DNA from: Smittia aterrima
Lineage: Eukaryota; Arthropoda; Insecta; Diptera; Chironomidae
Reading direction: 5' to 3'
Length of the DNA: 64,000 nucleotides
Assembly: GCA_033063855.1 (NCBI GenBank)
Contig: CP093830.1
Location: 2,418,854 to 2,482,853 of the forward strand
Numbering within the stretch: position 1 is the first letter of the stretch; every line of letters starts with the position of its first letter. The notes below the pieces were generated by a model that saw only the letters and a program-made list of their open reading frames with translations, did not search any database and was not told the DNA's origin. The position numbers and the translations under genes are program-made. Shown here in pieces: positions 12,364-24,300 of this stretch.

Positions 12364-15302
12364 TTTATACAGTCTTCGCTTCAACCCGTTCCAAAATATA
12401 ATCATTCTCTATCTGCCGCTCTAGTGTATCAAATAATCTACAAAAAAAAATATTAAAAAATAAATATCACAGAGAAGTTTAGTTCGATTTTTGAAAATAA
12501 AAAATAAAGTCGCATAACACAAGTCGCCCTCACCGGTTCAGTGCATCAAAATAAAAAAAATTCTTCGCTTCAAAACAAAAATATAAAAGAAAACTAAAAA
12601 CTATTTTTGGTTCGTGACAGCATTAAAATCAAAGTGACCATCAAAAAATATTTTACCCGCAAAAATCTTCCTGTCCTCATCCAGAAATTTCCTTTGCGCG
12701 TTTTGTGACGGTTTAAGAGTTTGAGAAGTTTGACGCAATTTTTTATATTTCCCTACCCGCGAGAAGGGAGAAGCAGACAACAGAATATTGAGCTTAACAT
12801 TTCAAGACAAATAGTTAAGTATATGAGAAATTAACTCCGTCAGAATAATAGAGAGAACAAATGATAATTCCTTTGAAAAATTTGTCAATTTTTTAGCATA
12901 AACATTTTCCCTTCTCGTTGTTCAGATTAATTTTTCCACGACTCTCACTTCCTCCTCGACAATCAAGAACCAAAAAGTCTTTTGGAAAACGGAAATTTTT
13001 ATAAAAATACATATCATCTCGATAAAGAAAAATTTTCTCCAACTGATTTTTATTGCCAAGGCGAGGAGAATAAAACATTTTTAAACTTTTTAGAAGTAAA
13101 AACCTCAAGAACATAAAGAGATTATATAAAAGTATAAGCGAGAGAAGAAAGAATAACAACATACGATCATAAGAGAATTTTTCTTTTCTTTCGTCTCAAT
13201 TTTTATTACATTTAAACCGCAAAAGCCTGCAAAGAATAAAACGCGAACCAAGGTACGGAGCAAAGAAAAGGAAAGAACGAGAAAGAAGCGAAATATTGAA
13301 AGAAGTCGAAGATTTTAATAAGAAGAAAAAGGAATTTGAAAGAAATAAAAAATCAAGAAAAAACAATACAGAGGTTGTTTACATTTAAAACTTGTACAAG
13401 GTCAACGGCCAAGGAAATATTTTTATTAAGACAAAGCGAGAATTTTAAGAGAAAAAAAAGTGTTTTAGGATTTTAAAAACTAATGTGCGATTCGATAATC
13501 AAACATTAAAATTTAGCGAAAAGTATTAATTAATTAATTATTTTTTGATTTGCTTGATAGCATCATTATCAAGTGATCAAACAATCAAGAAGCGTCTTGA
13601 CAATCAAAAATCGTAATCTTAGGGAAAAGAGAAGAAAACTCTAAAAAAGTTTTTTCGAAATTTCTAAAAAAAAAATCATTCAATCAATCTTAAGACAATC
13701 TAAATATCTTCTTATATACTCTCACTTAGTAATTGCAATCGAATTCTCTAGAGAAAAACGATCATCGTCTTTAACTTTACTTATATTCGAAAGAAAAACT
13801 TGTCTACTTAGTCTAATTGTGGCTCCCACGAGGGAACGAGCGTCTTAAGAAAAGAATCAATTCGCATACTTTATAAGAAAGAAAATACAAATTATAAATT
13901 ATTAATCAAGTAGAAGCCAACTTTTAATCAAATTAATTTTCGCAAACTTCATTCAATTGTAAATTCCAACGACGACGAAAAAAAAAGCGAACGAAGCTCT
14001 TGACTCTCATTGGAAATAAATAAAAGTTTGCGAGAATCGAAAAACCTGTTGCTGTTTAATTCTTTTCCTTTCGGGCAATTATCTCGTTCTTCGGCTTCTT
14101 TTTCGCTGTGTTTTGCGCTTTCTTGAGTTCTGAATAAAAAATTACGAAACTCTTTTCTCGGAGACGAAAAAACTCACAAGCAAAGACGAGCAAGAAAGAG
14201 CGAGAAGGAATTTTAAAATAAAAAGAACTTTAAGGCTTTGGAAGCAAGCGAAAGAAACTTGGACATAACAAGAATCTTTCAATTCCAACACTCACGAAGG
14301 CAACAAGAATTCTGGTATCGTTCGTTTGTGTAATATTTTATTCTTTCTTCTCCATCAAGAAGAGCTTGAAGAAAAGTAAAATTATCGTAAGAAACTCATT
14401 GGAAAAGAATTTTCTGCCGTAAAAGTATTTTCGTGAAACACGATAAAACCAGAAAAACGTGATATTTACAGCAAATAAAACAATCATTAAGAAGAAGTCA
14501 GAGGAAGAGAAGGAAGAGAAAAAAAAATACATAAGTGTTTAAAAAGTTGAAGTATATTAGCCCTTAAGATAAAAAGAAATTAATTTCTGGTTTCTTCTTG
14601 GGTGCGTAGAAGCAAAGCGAGAGAATCGTAAGAGAGAGAAAAGAAAAAAAAAGTTGAATAACGAGAAGCACCTGAGCCGAAGCTTTTTTCACTGAAGAGA
14701 AAAAGTTTAAAGTCTGTAGACGTATAAAAAATTGCCTCGGCTTCGTTCGATTGATAAATAAATTTAAAAGAATTAAAACTAAAAGAACCGGCATCAAGAC
14801 GTATTTCCCTACGCCAAACTCCAACTTATATCTACCCTCTTTCATATCACCTCCTGACGTTTACTCGAATCCTTTCAATACAACTCAGTACCAGTATCAG
14901 CCTATTTATTACAATTCTGTCAACATTCTCTCTCAATCATTGACGAACAACGCGAACCACAGCAACTGCGCTAATAATCAAACCAGTGTACGAATCGGTA
15001 ATAATAATAATAACTTTTGTGGCTATTGCCTTCCAACGTCGACAACGGCAGCAAGCGCTCAAGAAATCACGGCTTTAAGTCAGCAACAGCAGCAGCAAGA
15101 ATCAACTCTTTTACCACAACTGATAACGGGAAACAGTGCACAATCTGAACCGGCTCTTGTATTGAGTCATTTTACGGAGATAAACTTAAGTGATAGTTTG
15201 AAGCATCAATCGCTGATTAATCAGTTCAATAACAACAACAATCTGAGTGAAATTTCCCACACACAAACCATCATCGGAGATAACTTTCAGAAAGAAATCA
15301 TG
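12354..15302 (+). other. heph: candidate long 5' leader of a heph isoform, nearly free of ATG
   Basis: The plus strand is A-rich, and ATG is almost absent between 12326 and 15299: only 12823 (three-codon uORF), 12861 (eleven codons) and 13483 (eight codons), and none at all after 13485. The ATG at 15300 has A at -3 and is the end of an exon with a GTGAGC donor. This is what a scanned 5' leader under selection against upstream starts looks like. The leader may be one exon or several. Which transcript it belongs to is inferred from the downstream heph exons. Confidence 0.6.
14676..15302 (+). CDS. heph: open N/Q/S-rich frame joined to heph start ATG (possible N-terminal extension)
   Basis: The frame is open from just after a TGA at 14673-14675 to a donor (ATG|GTGAGC) at 15302/15303, 209 codons, phase 0 at its end. 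It would therefore join the microexon or RGSDELL exon in frame. Composition is coding-like: an Asn run (about 15001-15014), a Gln run (about 15080-15099), and many Ser, Thr and Pro. The only ATG is the last codon, 15300-15302. Two readings are possible: translation starts at 15300 and the upstream frame is leader, or the frame is translated from a near-cognate codon or from an upstream exon spliced in (possible acceptors end at 14697 and 14719). Low-complexity N-terminal extensions are common in fly RNA-binding proteins. A role as part of heph is inferred from phase and position. Confidence 0.5.
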
Positions 15303-18300
15303 GTGAGCTAGCATTTTAAGATTTCTTCAAACCAAAAAAGATTCAAAAAGACTCAAACTATATTTTTCCGAGAATAAATTTTCCGCCTTTCATTTTTAAC
15401 TACAATCAATCGCGTAACCTACTCTTATTTATACAATTTTAACAATTGTTTACGTTATCTTCGAAAGCAGAAAAACAATATCTGTTCTCTGTTCTCTAAA
15501 TAGAAGTCATCGTCCACGTCTTCAATGTTGGGAGAAAACATTTCTGTGATGAAACATTTAAAATGTAAATAGAACACGTTCTCATCTCTTTAAAGGTCTG
15601 TCTCGTTCTCTGTCGAATGAATTTGACCATGATTACTTTTCCTACGAAACCTCTGAAAGTAAAATGTCGTTGACTCAACTTTGAGTTCGTTGCTTAGTCG
15701 ACTTTGATTTGGGATTTTTCGAGAAACTAAATTGCTTATCCACTTTAGGGATTTTGATATAAATTTCTCGTTTTGATGTCTGCCCCGAAAAGTTTTCGAG
15801 TCGAGACGAATGATAAAACGGAGGGAGAATAATTAGAACGGAAATCGCAAATAAGTTTTTCAATTTTTGACCGGAATATTACTTTGCCGTCCATTTCCTT
15901 TGAAACTCCTCTGAATTTGAAATGAAAAAAAAATACAAAAAAAAAATGTCGGAGGCTTAATCGAGAATGAAAATTGAGTGGAAATTGCAAAAGCGACCGC
16001 CGCCTGACTCAAACACTTTTTGACGCAGCGATTCTGTCACCTCGAATAATTGAAATATTTTCGAGTGAAATCAATAAATTCAGTTGAAGTCACTTTTGTG
16101 TGTGGCTTGGATTTTGTTTTATTTTCATCGACAATGTTCGACATGACATGAAACTCTCCAGTAAACCAATAAAGGATAATTTTTTGCTTTTATCTCTGGA
16201 GTTTATGTTATTAATATTGTGGGTGGCATGTTTACCTTCCCAGGTAGCAGCTTCCACTTGTTCAAGAGAGTTCACGAAAGGATAAGAAAAATCTCTTTAC
16301 GTGACAAAAATTATTTTTATTACATCGTCCTTGGCCACACAGACTCGAAACTTTGCTCTCTACCAAATTGAAAATTCCACATTTAAGAAAGAAGCTCCAC
16401 TCTATGTAATATCTTAAGAATTCGTCTGATATTATGATCTTGCTTCAATATCTCTTACAAGTTTCCCTCCCATGTGGTCTCAGTATGTACATAGGAGCAA
16501 GAAAGTAAAACATATTCTCGTGGATGATTTGAGATCATAGAGAGATAGGCCTCTACATAGAACGAAACAAAGTAGAAGAAGGTTTTCCGCCCTCAAAACA
16601 TTTTCCCTTCCACCCCCCGAAACATGAGAATGGCCTGAGACTTTTTCCAACCCGAAATGAAGGAAAATTAATTCAAATTGCCACAAGCACATTACACACA
16701 CATAATATGGTTTATGAAACGATGTTTCTAATCTCAGATATATTTTGTCGGTCCTCAAATTCAGCAATTGTGGGTTCGCTCTGACTCAGGTTACTTCTTC
16801 CACTCACATACACACACATAAACGCTTTTCTGCTTGACCAATGTTTAAACAACACAACGAGTCCCACAGTAAAAACCCCAAAGGCAATTTATTGTTTTGA
16901 AAATGTAAAATATGTTTAAATAAAACTAATTGAATTTAAACTTTCCTCAGACGTACGAGGAGAGTTTTAGCCTGAAATTGCTAAATGATATTTCAATTCA
17001 CTCAATTCTTGAGATCCATTGTCCATAGATGAACAGAGAGAATGAAGCTAGAAACTAATTGAAATGTTTCAGTTCGGATAAAAAGCAAATGATTGAGGAG
17101 AATTTTCCATTCAGAAAACTTTCTGCTCATGTCGTGTTTGCTTTTGAGAGAGAGAGAGAGTAAAGATTAAAACTTTTTCATTTCGACAAATAATAAGCTT
17201 TTGATGTTTAACTAATGCAACAAGCTAGCAAGCTTTTCCGACGAGTCTAATCAAAATATCATGTTGAAGCATCACAGCTTTCTATGAAAAAGGAAAACGC
17301 TTTTCAACTCAACGAATTTTCTTCGCCCACTCACTTGCGATTCTTTGATGCTTATCTAGAAAGCATCTCGTGCTAGAAAAACATAAAAATTTACGTCTTG
17401 AATAATTTCAGAATGCGTTATTCATGTCTAAGCTATCAAGCATGCATTTTTCACTTGTCGAGAGAGTGCAAAATACTTCAATAATTGCTTTAGTTTTGCT
17501 CCGCGTGCTCACACATCAATATCGTACGAGAAGAGATACTCACGAGAGCATTAATTTCAACTGTTAATTAATTGTTCGTAGCAGTTCTTGTTGCTGCACA
17601 TCCAACAATGTTCCGTGTGCAGCGAATCTAAATTAAATATCTTAGCAAGTGAAGAGAGACGGGGATGGAAGGCAGAAGCAGCGAATATTAATGACGAGAC
17701 GAGTTTTTATTTGTTTGGCACGCAAAGCCTTAAAACCATCGCATAGCATTTCGAAGCTAATTATCTCTCGGTATCTTTCATCTGTTAAGTAAGAAGAAAA
17801 AGACAAAATATCTTTGTGCCGACTTAATTTTAATTGTGCTGTGAAATATCATTATCGAGTCTTCAAGCTGAAGAGCACACTCGTCTCAAGATCAAAGAAC
17901 TTTCCGCCATATAACAGTCAATTATCGGAAAACTGACTAAAGAGCTTAACTGCCTCAAGAGCCTGCGAGACTTCATTTACTTTAATTGAAAACGATTTAT
18001 TTTTTTCATAATAGAGAAATGAGCGGAAAATGTTATGATAGAATTTTTATTTACATCCCGAGACTTCTCTCTCGACGTAGAAAATATTTAAATAGAGTTA
18101 AGCTTTTTCATTAATTCTCATCTCTCTGTGTTCCATTTCCATAAACAAAACATTTGCTCAACCTCAGCACATGGTTTTTTAATTCAGATTTCTGTGTTCA
18201 TTGAGCTGAAGAAGAAAATAACCGAACGATTTCTTTTTCGGAATGATTTTGTTATGTAAAGACAAACATGTGCTCCCAAGAACGAAAAGAAAAACTTTTA

Positions 18301-21300
18301 TAAACAATTTTCCCTTTTTTCTTTTTTCTCAATAAATATTTTTTGCTTTCAAAACGCACAGTTCGAAATTTGTTGTTCTTGACTTGACGTTCACCTCTCT
18401 ATACATAGCCCGAGAGTTTTCCTTCTTTCATTCGATGTTTTCTCGTTCGACGTAAGTAAGATTGATAGAAATCAATAAATGAAAATCTAGCGATAGCTGT
18501 TTGGCTCTTTTCTATTCGACGCTTCAATTCATCTCGTCGAGATTTCTATCTGGAACAAACAGAATCCCCGTCAACCACGAGAAAGATTCTCTAAGCACCA
18601 GAACGAAAAACATTTTCTCATTTCCACGAACATTGATTTGTGATTCGAGCCGATATTTCGCCATTTGATTTTCATCTCCGCCAGGAATCATTATCCACGT
18701 TCTGTGTGAACGAGAACAGATTTTTCACTATTTTCATGTCTACCTGAACTCAACTCTCATACCATTCGACAACGATGTGTTTGCGTCAGATGCTGCGACT
18801 AATAAAAGCCTCAAAATCTGAAAAAGGAGTACAGCGGTTCCCCATGTGGGTTCAAAGGGATGCTGCCTTTTATAGAAAAGTTCGCACTGTGACATTTATT
18901 GGATAAAATATATGGAGAACTTCGTTTGTCATAGAAAGCAAAAAAATCCTATCAAACCCAAAATTTTGTGACTCAAAGTTCAGTAAAATCCTTCAACAAG
19001 TCGAAGCCTTGATATCTCAAGATATTCGAGTCAACATGTACAGAGAATAAAAATGATTGTTTGTCTTCTTCTCCATCTACTTGTATGCTCGTAAAATTAG
19101 TCACTTGCGGTTGAACGAAATGCGACGACCGTAATATTGGTTTTTACGGCTTGCTAAATGTTTTACATAAAATCCCTTATAAAAGAAATGTCAAGTGAGT
19201 TTACGGAAGCGCCACAACAGTCACCTCAAACTATGCAAACTCCCACGTGCACTTTCCCGAATTGAAAATCGATAAGAAAAATTAAGTATGACAGAGACAA
19301 GGCTCTTACAAGCGGAATCCTGCATCAACTTGAAACTGACAGTTTAAAGCGCAATCGATGGCGTGAAAATAAGAGTTAGAGAGAGAGGAAGCACCTTTCG
19401 AGAGTAAGAGGAGGCAGCTGACAGAATAGAAACGATAAAGTTTTCCCTTCGGAACTTATCGTAAATGGAAAATATTTAGTTTGTTGTCTCATGGAAATTT
19501 AAGTTTCACGCAATTCAATTTCCCGAATATGTGTCGCCTACAACATCGGCCTCGTCACCCGAGACGAAGATACACTCTCGAGTTTCAATTAAACTTTCAC
19601 AAACCTATCAGAGAAGTTTTTGAATTATTGATTGAAAATTATGACTGCGGAGTGTGGTGGAGTTTTCTCTCTTTTGCGCTGATGATAAAACTGTTTAATC
19701 AAATTTTCCATTTAAAGCTTGCAATGAAGCCTGCATGAAAATCCATAATTAATGCTCGTCATAATAATGCGCTGAAACATCCATGATTGAAGTCGAGTTT
19801 TACAATTCATATTCTCTCAAAAATGCATGTTCAATGCACAGTCGAATGTCGTAGTTGTGCGTTTGCGTTTATCGCCCTCACTCATCTACATAGCGATTCT
19901 GTCTTTCTCTCTCACTCCTTCGTTCGCAAAAGATATAATAGCCTTTTATATTCCCATTTAATGGTTTTTGTTTCATTAATATGCATGCAAAGACTCTGAG
20001 GGAAATCGAAATAAGGTTTTCCACCACACGAAGCCAACCCCTTTCTCCTCGACTTTGCTATATGTGCTCAATGTTTCATTTCGTTTGCCGGCGAAGCTCG
20101 AAGCATACACAAAAGCTACAGCAACAACTAAAGCCTAGAAATAGCCACAAAGTACAATGAACGTGTTTCACATTCAACAGCCTGTTGCTCCCCTAAGGCC
20201 AGTATATTTCAACTAAAAGCGGAGTAGGAAAAAACACATTTCCACTCTATTTTCCTCGTTCTCTGAATAGTTCTCCGACATCAGCGACTGTCTAATGGCT
20301 TTCGCATGATGTTTTTGCTTCTCTTAGACAACGAACAGATTCCAAAACAGAGAATAAAAAAAAAGCTTCAAGTGACAGAACGAAACGAAGGAAAGAGTTT
20401 TATGTTTTGCATAAAAGCTATCTTAAGCACCCGATCTGCATGAAAGCGTTTTTTTCTTCAACAAGTCGGGAGGGTTGAAAGCATCACGTGATAATCGCCG
20501 ACTGAAATAAAATTTTAATTATCATGAAACAAATTTCTCCGCCCTGGCACGGCCTTGTCATCCCCAGAGACAAGCGAATCTCTTCCGCTAATGAAATGTG
20601 CTTGAAGCTTCGCTCCGCTACCTTTTGATATATCAAAAACGGAAGATAGTGATGACTGGCGACACAAAAGGCATTCTCGCTGTCATGAAAGGTCAGAGCA
20701 ACATTTGCTGGATCTACCTTCGCTCCCCTTTTAATGACCCCTTTTTGCTGAAAGTTAATACAATATTTATTCCGAGTCAGAGCATCGCAAAACTATCATC
20801 TTCTCTTTTATATTTTGGATACGAAACACCCGGGGCAGAGCATAACCCGAACCCTGAAACAAGAAGCAGCTAAAATATATTTCATCACATTAAACTTTCG
20901 GTTGAGGACGGGGCGATGAAACTTTAACTTTTCCTACCTGACACATTGCCATCTACGATGATGTCGATAGATTGTAGAATCACCATAATTTGTTTGTGTC
21001 CACAATGAAACAAACAACAACAGCAGCAGCAATCGTGCGGATTCAAACTACTCTCGTCGTCGTCACTAATCGATTGATCAGAAATTTCTCTTTCGCCACA
21101 AATTTTCTCCCACATCAGCCTGTCATTTGGCGAGAGCATACAATAAACGGAGGCAAATAAATGACTGATCGTTTGTTTTCACCCAATTTTCCTGATGAAT
21201 TTCCCTTCCGCAACAATTAAGCTTCAGTGAGAAATGAGAATGACGAAACGAGAAAAGAATTTAGTGAGTTTTGCACTTCTCGCCCTGTTGGCGAAAATGT

Positions 21301-24300
21301 TTGCTTAATTCGACGTTTGATCCAATTACACAATCCAGTAGCTTCAAACATACATTAATTCAAATTATCTGCTGCATGAGGCGACTTTGGTTGGATTTTC
21401 GCTCTGTGTGTGATAGAGAGAGAGTGTTATGTGAAATGTGATAAATTTTATTAATATTAATCGAGGATTTGTTTGAGCATAGAACGACAACTCTCATAGC
21501 CATTTTAATAATTGTTTCCATCCATCCGTGCGGTGACATACGGAACATGTTTTAATTTGTCAAACTTAATGTTCGATATAAAATAAACGGAAATAAAATT
21601 TATAGTTACGCATTTGTGAATTGATGATGATTGAATCATGTTGATTTTGTTAACTTACTCCACTGTCTTATATCAGATATTTACTGGGAAAATGTTTCCG
21701 CTTTCCTATGCGTTGATTACTAGTTGTGTCAACTTTTAAAAAAAAAATTTGTTTAGAAACAAAAAACGAAAAACAGAAAAGTTACCAAATCCTTCAATTC
21801 GTAATCAACCAGAACTTTTGAATCATAACAGTCAAATCTTATGACGCGGATTATGAACGATGACGACGTAAGCCTTACCAAATATTCAGGATGCGACAGT
21901 ATCAATCAAATAACGACTAGGGAATTACGTTAAATGAAAATACCTGTCGCCTTTTGAGTCAATAAAACTTTTGGGATATCCGATTGAGGTGAATGAGATT
22001 ATAAAACCCTTTTCAACATGTCCCCCTGTAATTAATAGGACTCAATCAATTCTCCATATGTGCAGTAATCAATAATGATAATGTTTGTTGATGTGTGTCT
22101 ACCGTATTAACTATGGACGAAAGTATACATCGTCAGTGGTAAGTCAATTTAATGTGACATAAAATTTAATGTTATAATGGAATTAATAATGATGGTCGGG
22201 TTGGAATCGGTCGGGTTGGGCTGACAGAAGCTCGAGGGCATTGTAAAGAGAAAACCATCATCCCTTTCGCTTGAAGGACGAGCACACATCAAAGCTGTTT
22301 TCACATCCAGCAAGGCATTAATAGACAAACATTAACGTCTGCTTTTATTTCGATTTTCTCCAAGGAAAACAGTAAAAAGTCGAAACGAGATGAGAATTTA
22401 ATTTAACTCTGAGAATTTTCATTCTGTAATCGCATAAAATATTCATTGGCATTCGTTCGAGAGAAAAGGCTCGAGAATCGAGAGGATGTCGGGGATTAAC
22501 TCGGCACAATAATTTCATGTAAATTTTTAAACACCGGAAATTTCAAAAATATGAAAATGAAAAATTTCCGGGAAAAGTTGACTTAGAAAAGTGAATCATG
22601 CTTGTCGTAGACGAACATGATACAAAATAATATTTTAATTCAATTTTGACGAGAAAAAGTAATTAAATGAAGATTCAACTTTTCCTGCTTCATCTTCACA
22701 TGAGAAAATCTTGAAAAGTTTTCACTACTCTTGAAGGAAAATTTAGAATTCACAATTCGAGTGACGAAAGTTTTCCAAAGTGTTTGCACATTCATATATT
22801 GAACATTTTGAATAATTGTCGTCATCGATTTTCCTGCTTTCAAATGTGGAAAGCAAACAGACGTTCAATGCTTGCTCGCTTGACTTCTTCAACCTTCATT
22901 CGATAGTAAAATTTTCTATTTGCTGAGCATTACATTCTCTGGGAGTAAATAATTCTCAATCGTGGTGATTGTCGAAGCAAGCCATTTAATTGATTGGATT
23001 TGATTGATTACGCCTACCGCACATGTCTAAATATCGAAGCAGTTATTGCTTCCAACATTATCGGAAATTGTTTCAGCTACAAATCCTGAAACTGTCATCA
23101 TACTTACGATGAAACTTTTGTTTTCTTCGATAGAATTTTCCCAAAATTTTCTAAGGCTATAAACACGTTGAGATCGAGGCAAAATCAACCTTTTATAAAA
23201 GCAGAAGCAAAAAAATGTTAGCAGCTGCTTGATGAATCCCTCGGTTGACTCTTAAACGTGTTATTTGTGCGCATGGGAAGGAGAGGTTTTCTGAGAAAGA
23301 CAACTAATTTCAGTAAATTAAACATTCATTACCTAATTATTTTCTTCTCCAACATTCATTTACCTCGGGTTTTTACTCCACATCAGCATAAGCACACATT
23401 CACACTGATTCCTACAAACACTTGGAAGTGTGTTCTTTTCTTTTTCTCGTCGTCGTCCCAATCCGAAAACACAACAGCCACGACGATGCTTAAGCTCCGC
23501 TCAACATCGGTGATGTTAATGGAAAGGATTTTTAGTTGATCTCAAAATAACCGTAAATCGAGGGAAATGTGTGTTGCTGCTTAGGAAAATATTGATGTCG
23601 AGAAGGCTTTAGACATGTTAGGGAGGTTGAGATATTGCCCTCGACGCATTAAAGCATCGTGTTTCTTGTTCCCAGGTATGCTCGCAGGAACTCACTTTGC
23701 GTAAAATATGTTGTACACCTTTAAATTATCTTGTAGAACATTTCAATTACGAAGGCACCGAACGGCAGTTGAAAAAAGATGCTGGCAATTTCGCTGCAGA
23801 CACCTGATGTTTTCATAGGATCGCAAAAAGCGAAAAGAAGCTTTCGGCTCCATTAAAAATAAATTTTTCTATTTGCCGCTTTCTGCGTATATGAGAACAG
23901 TTGTTGTTGCCGTCGAACATTGTTGTCTCTATGCATTAAACTTAATCCTCATGTTTCTGGGTTGGCAACGAAGGGCCATCGCTTCCCTCTCTCCCTCTCT
24001 CTCTCCTCTGACAAAATAAAACATTTATGTATCGGTCTTCTACTCGATGGCGAGCAAAGCAGCGTCTCCGGCTACTTTTTTGTGTGTTGAAACATGAAAA
24101 ATAGCTAATAATTTAACCAGCATCAGCAGGGAGCGTGCAAATACCAAACACTGAGTGGGGGGACGAGGACGACAGAAGCGTTTGTCCATTAATTAAAGTA
24201 CACAGAGTGAAAAAATTGGGTAATTTGACGAAATGGTATTTGAACAGTCGGGAAAAGGGAAAAGTTTCTGTGCTTTACAGCAAGATAACCCATGAAAACC

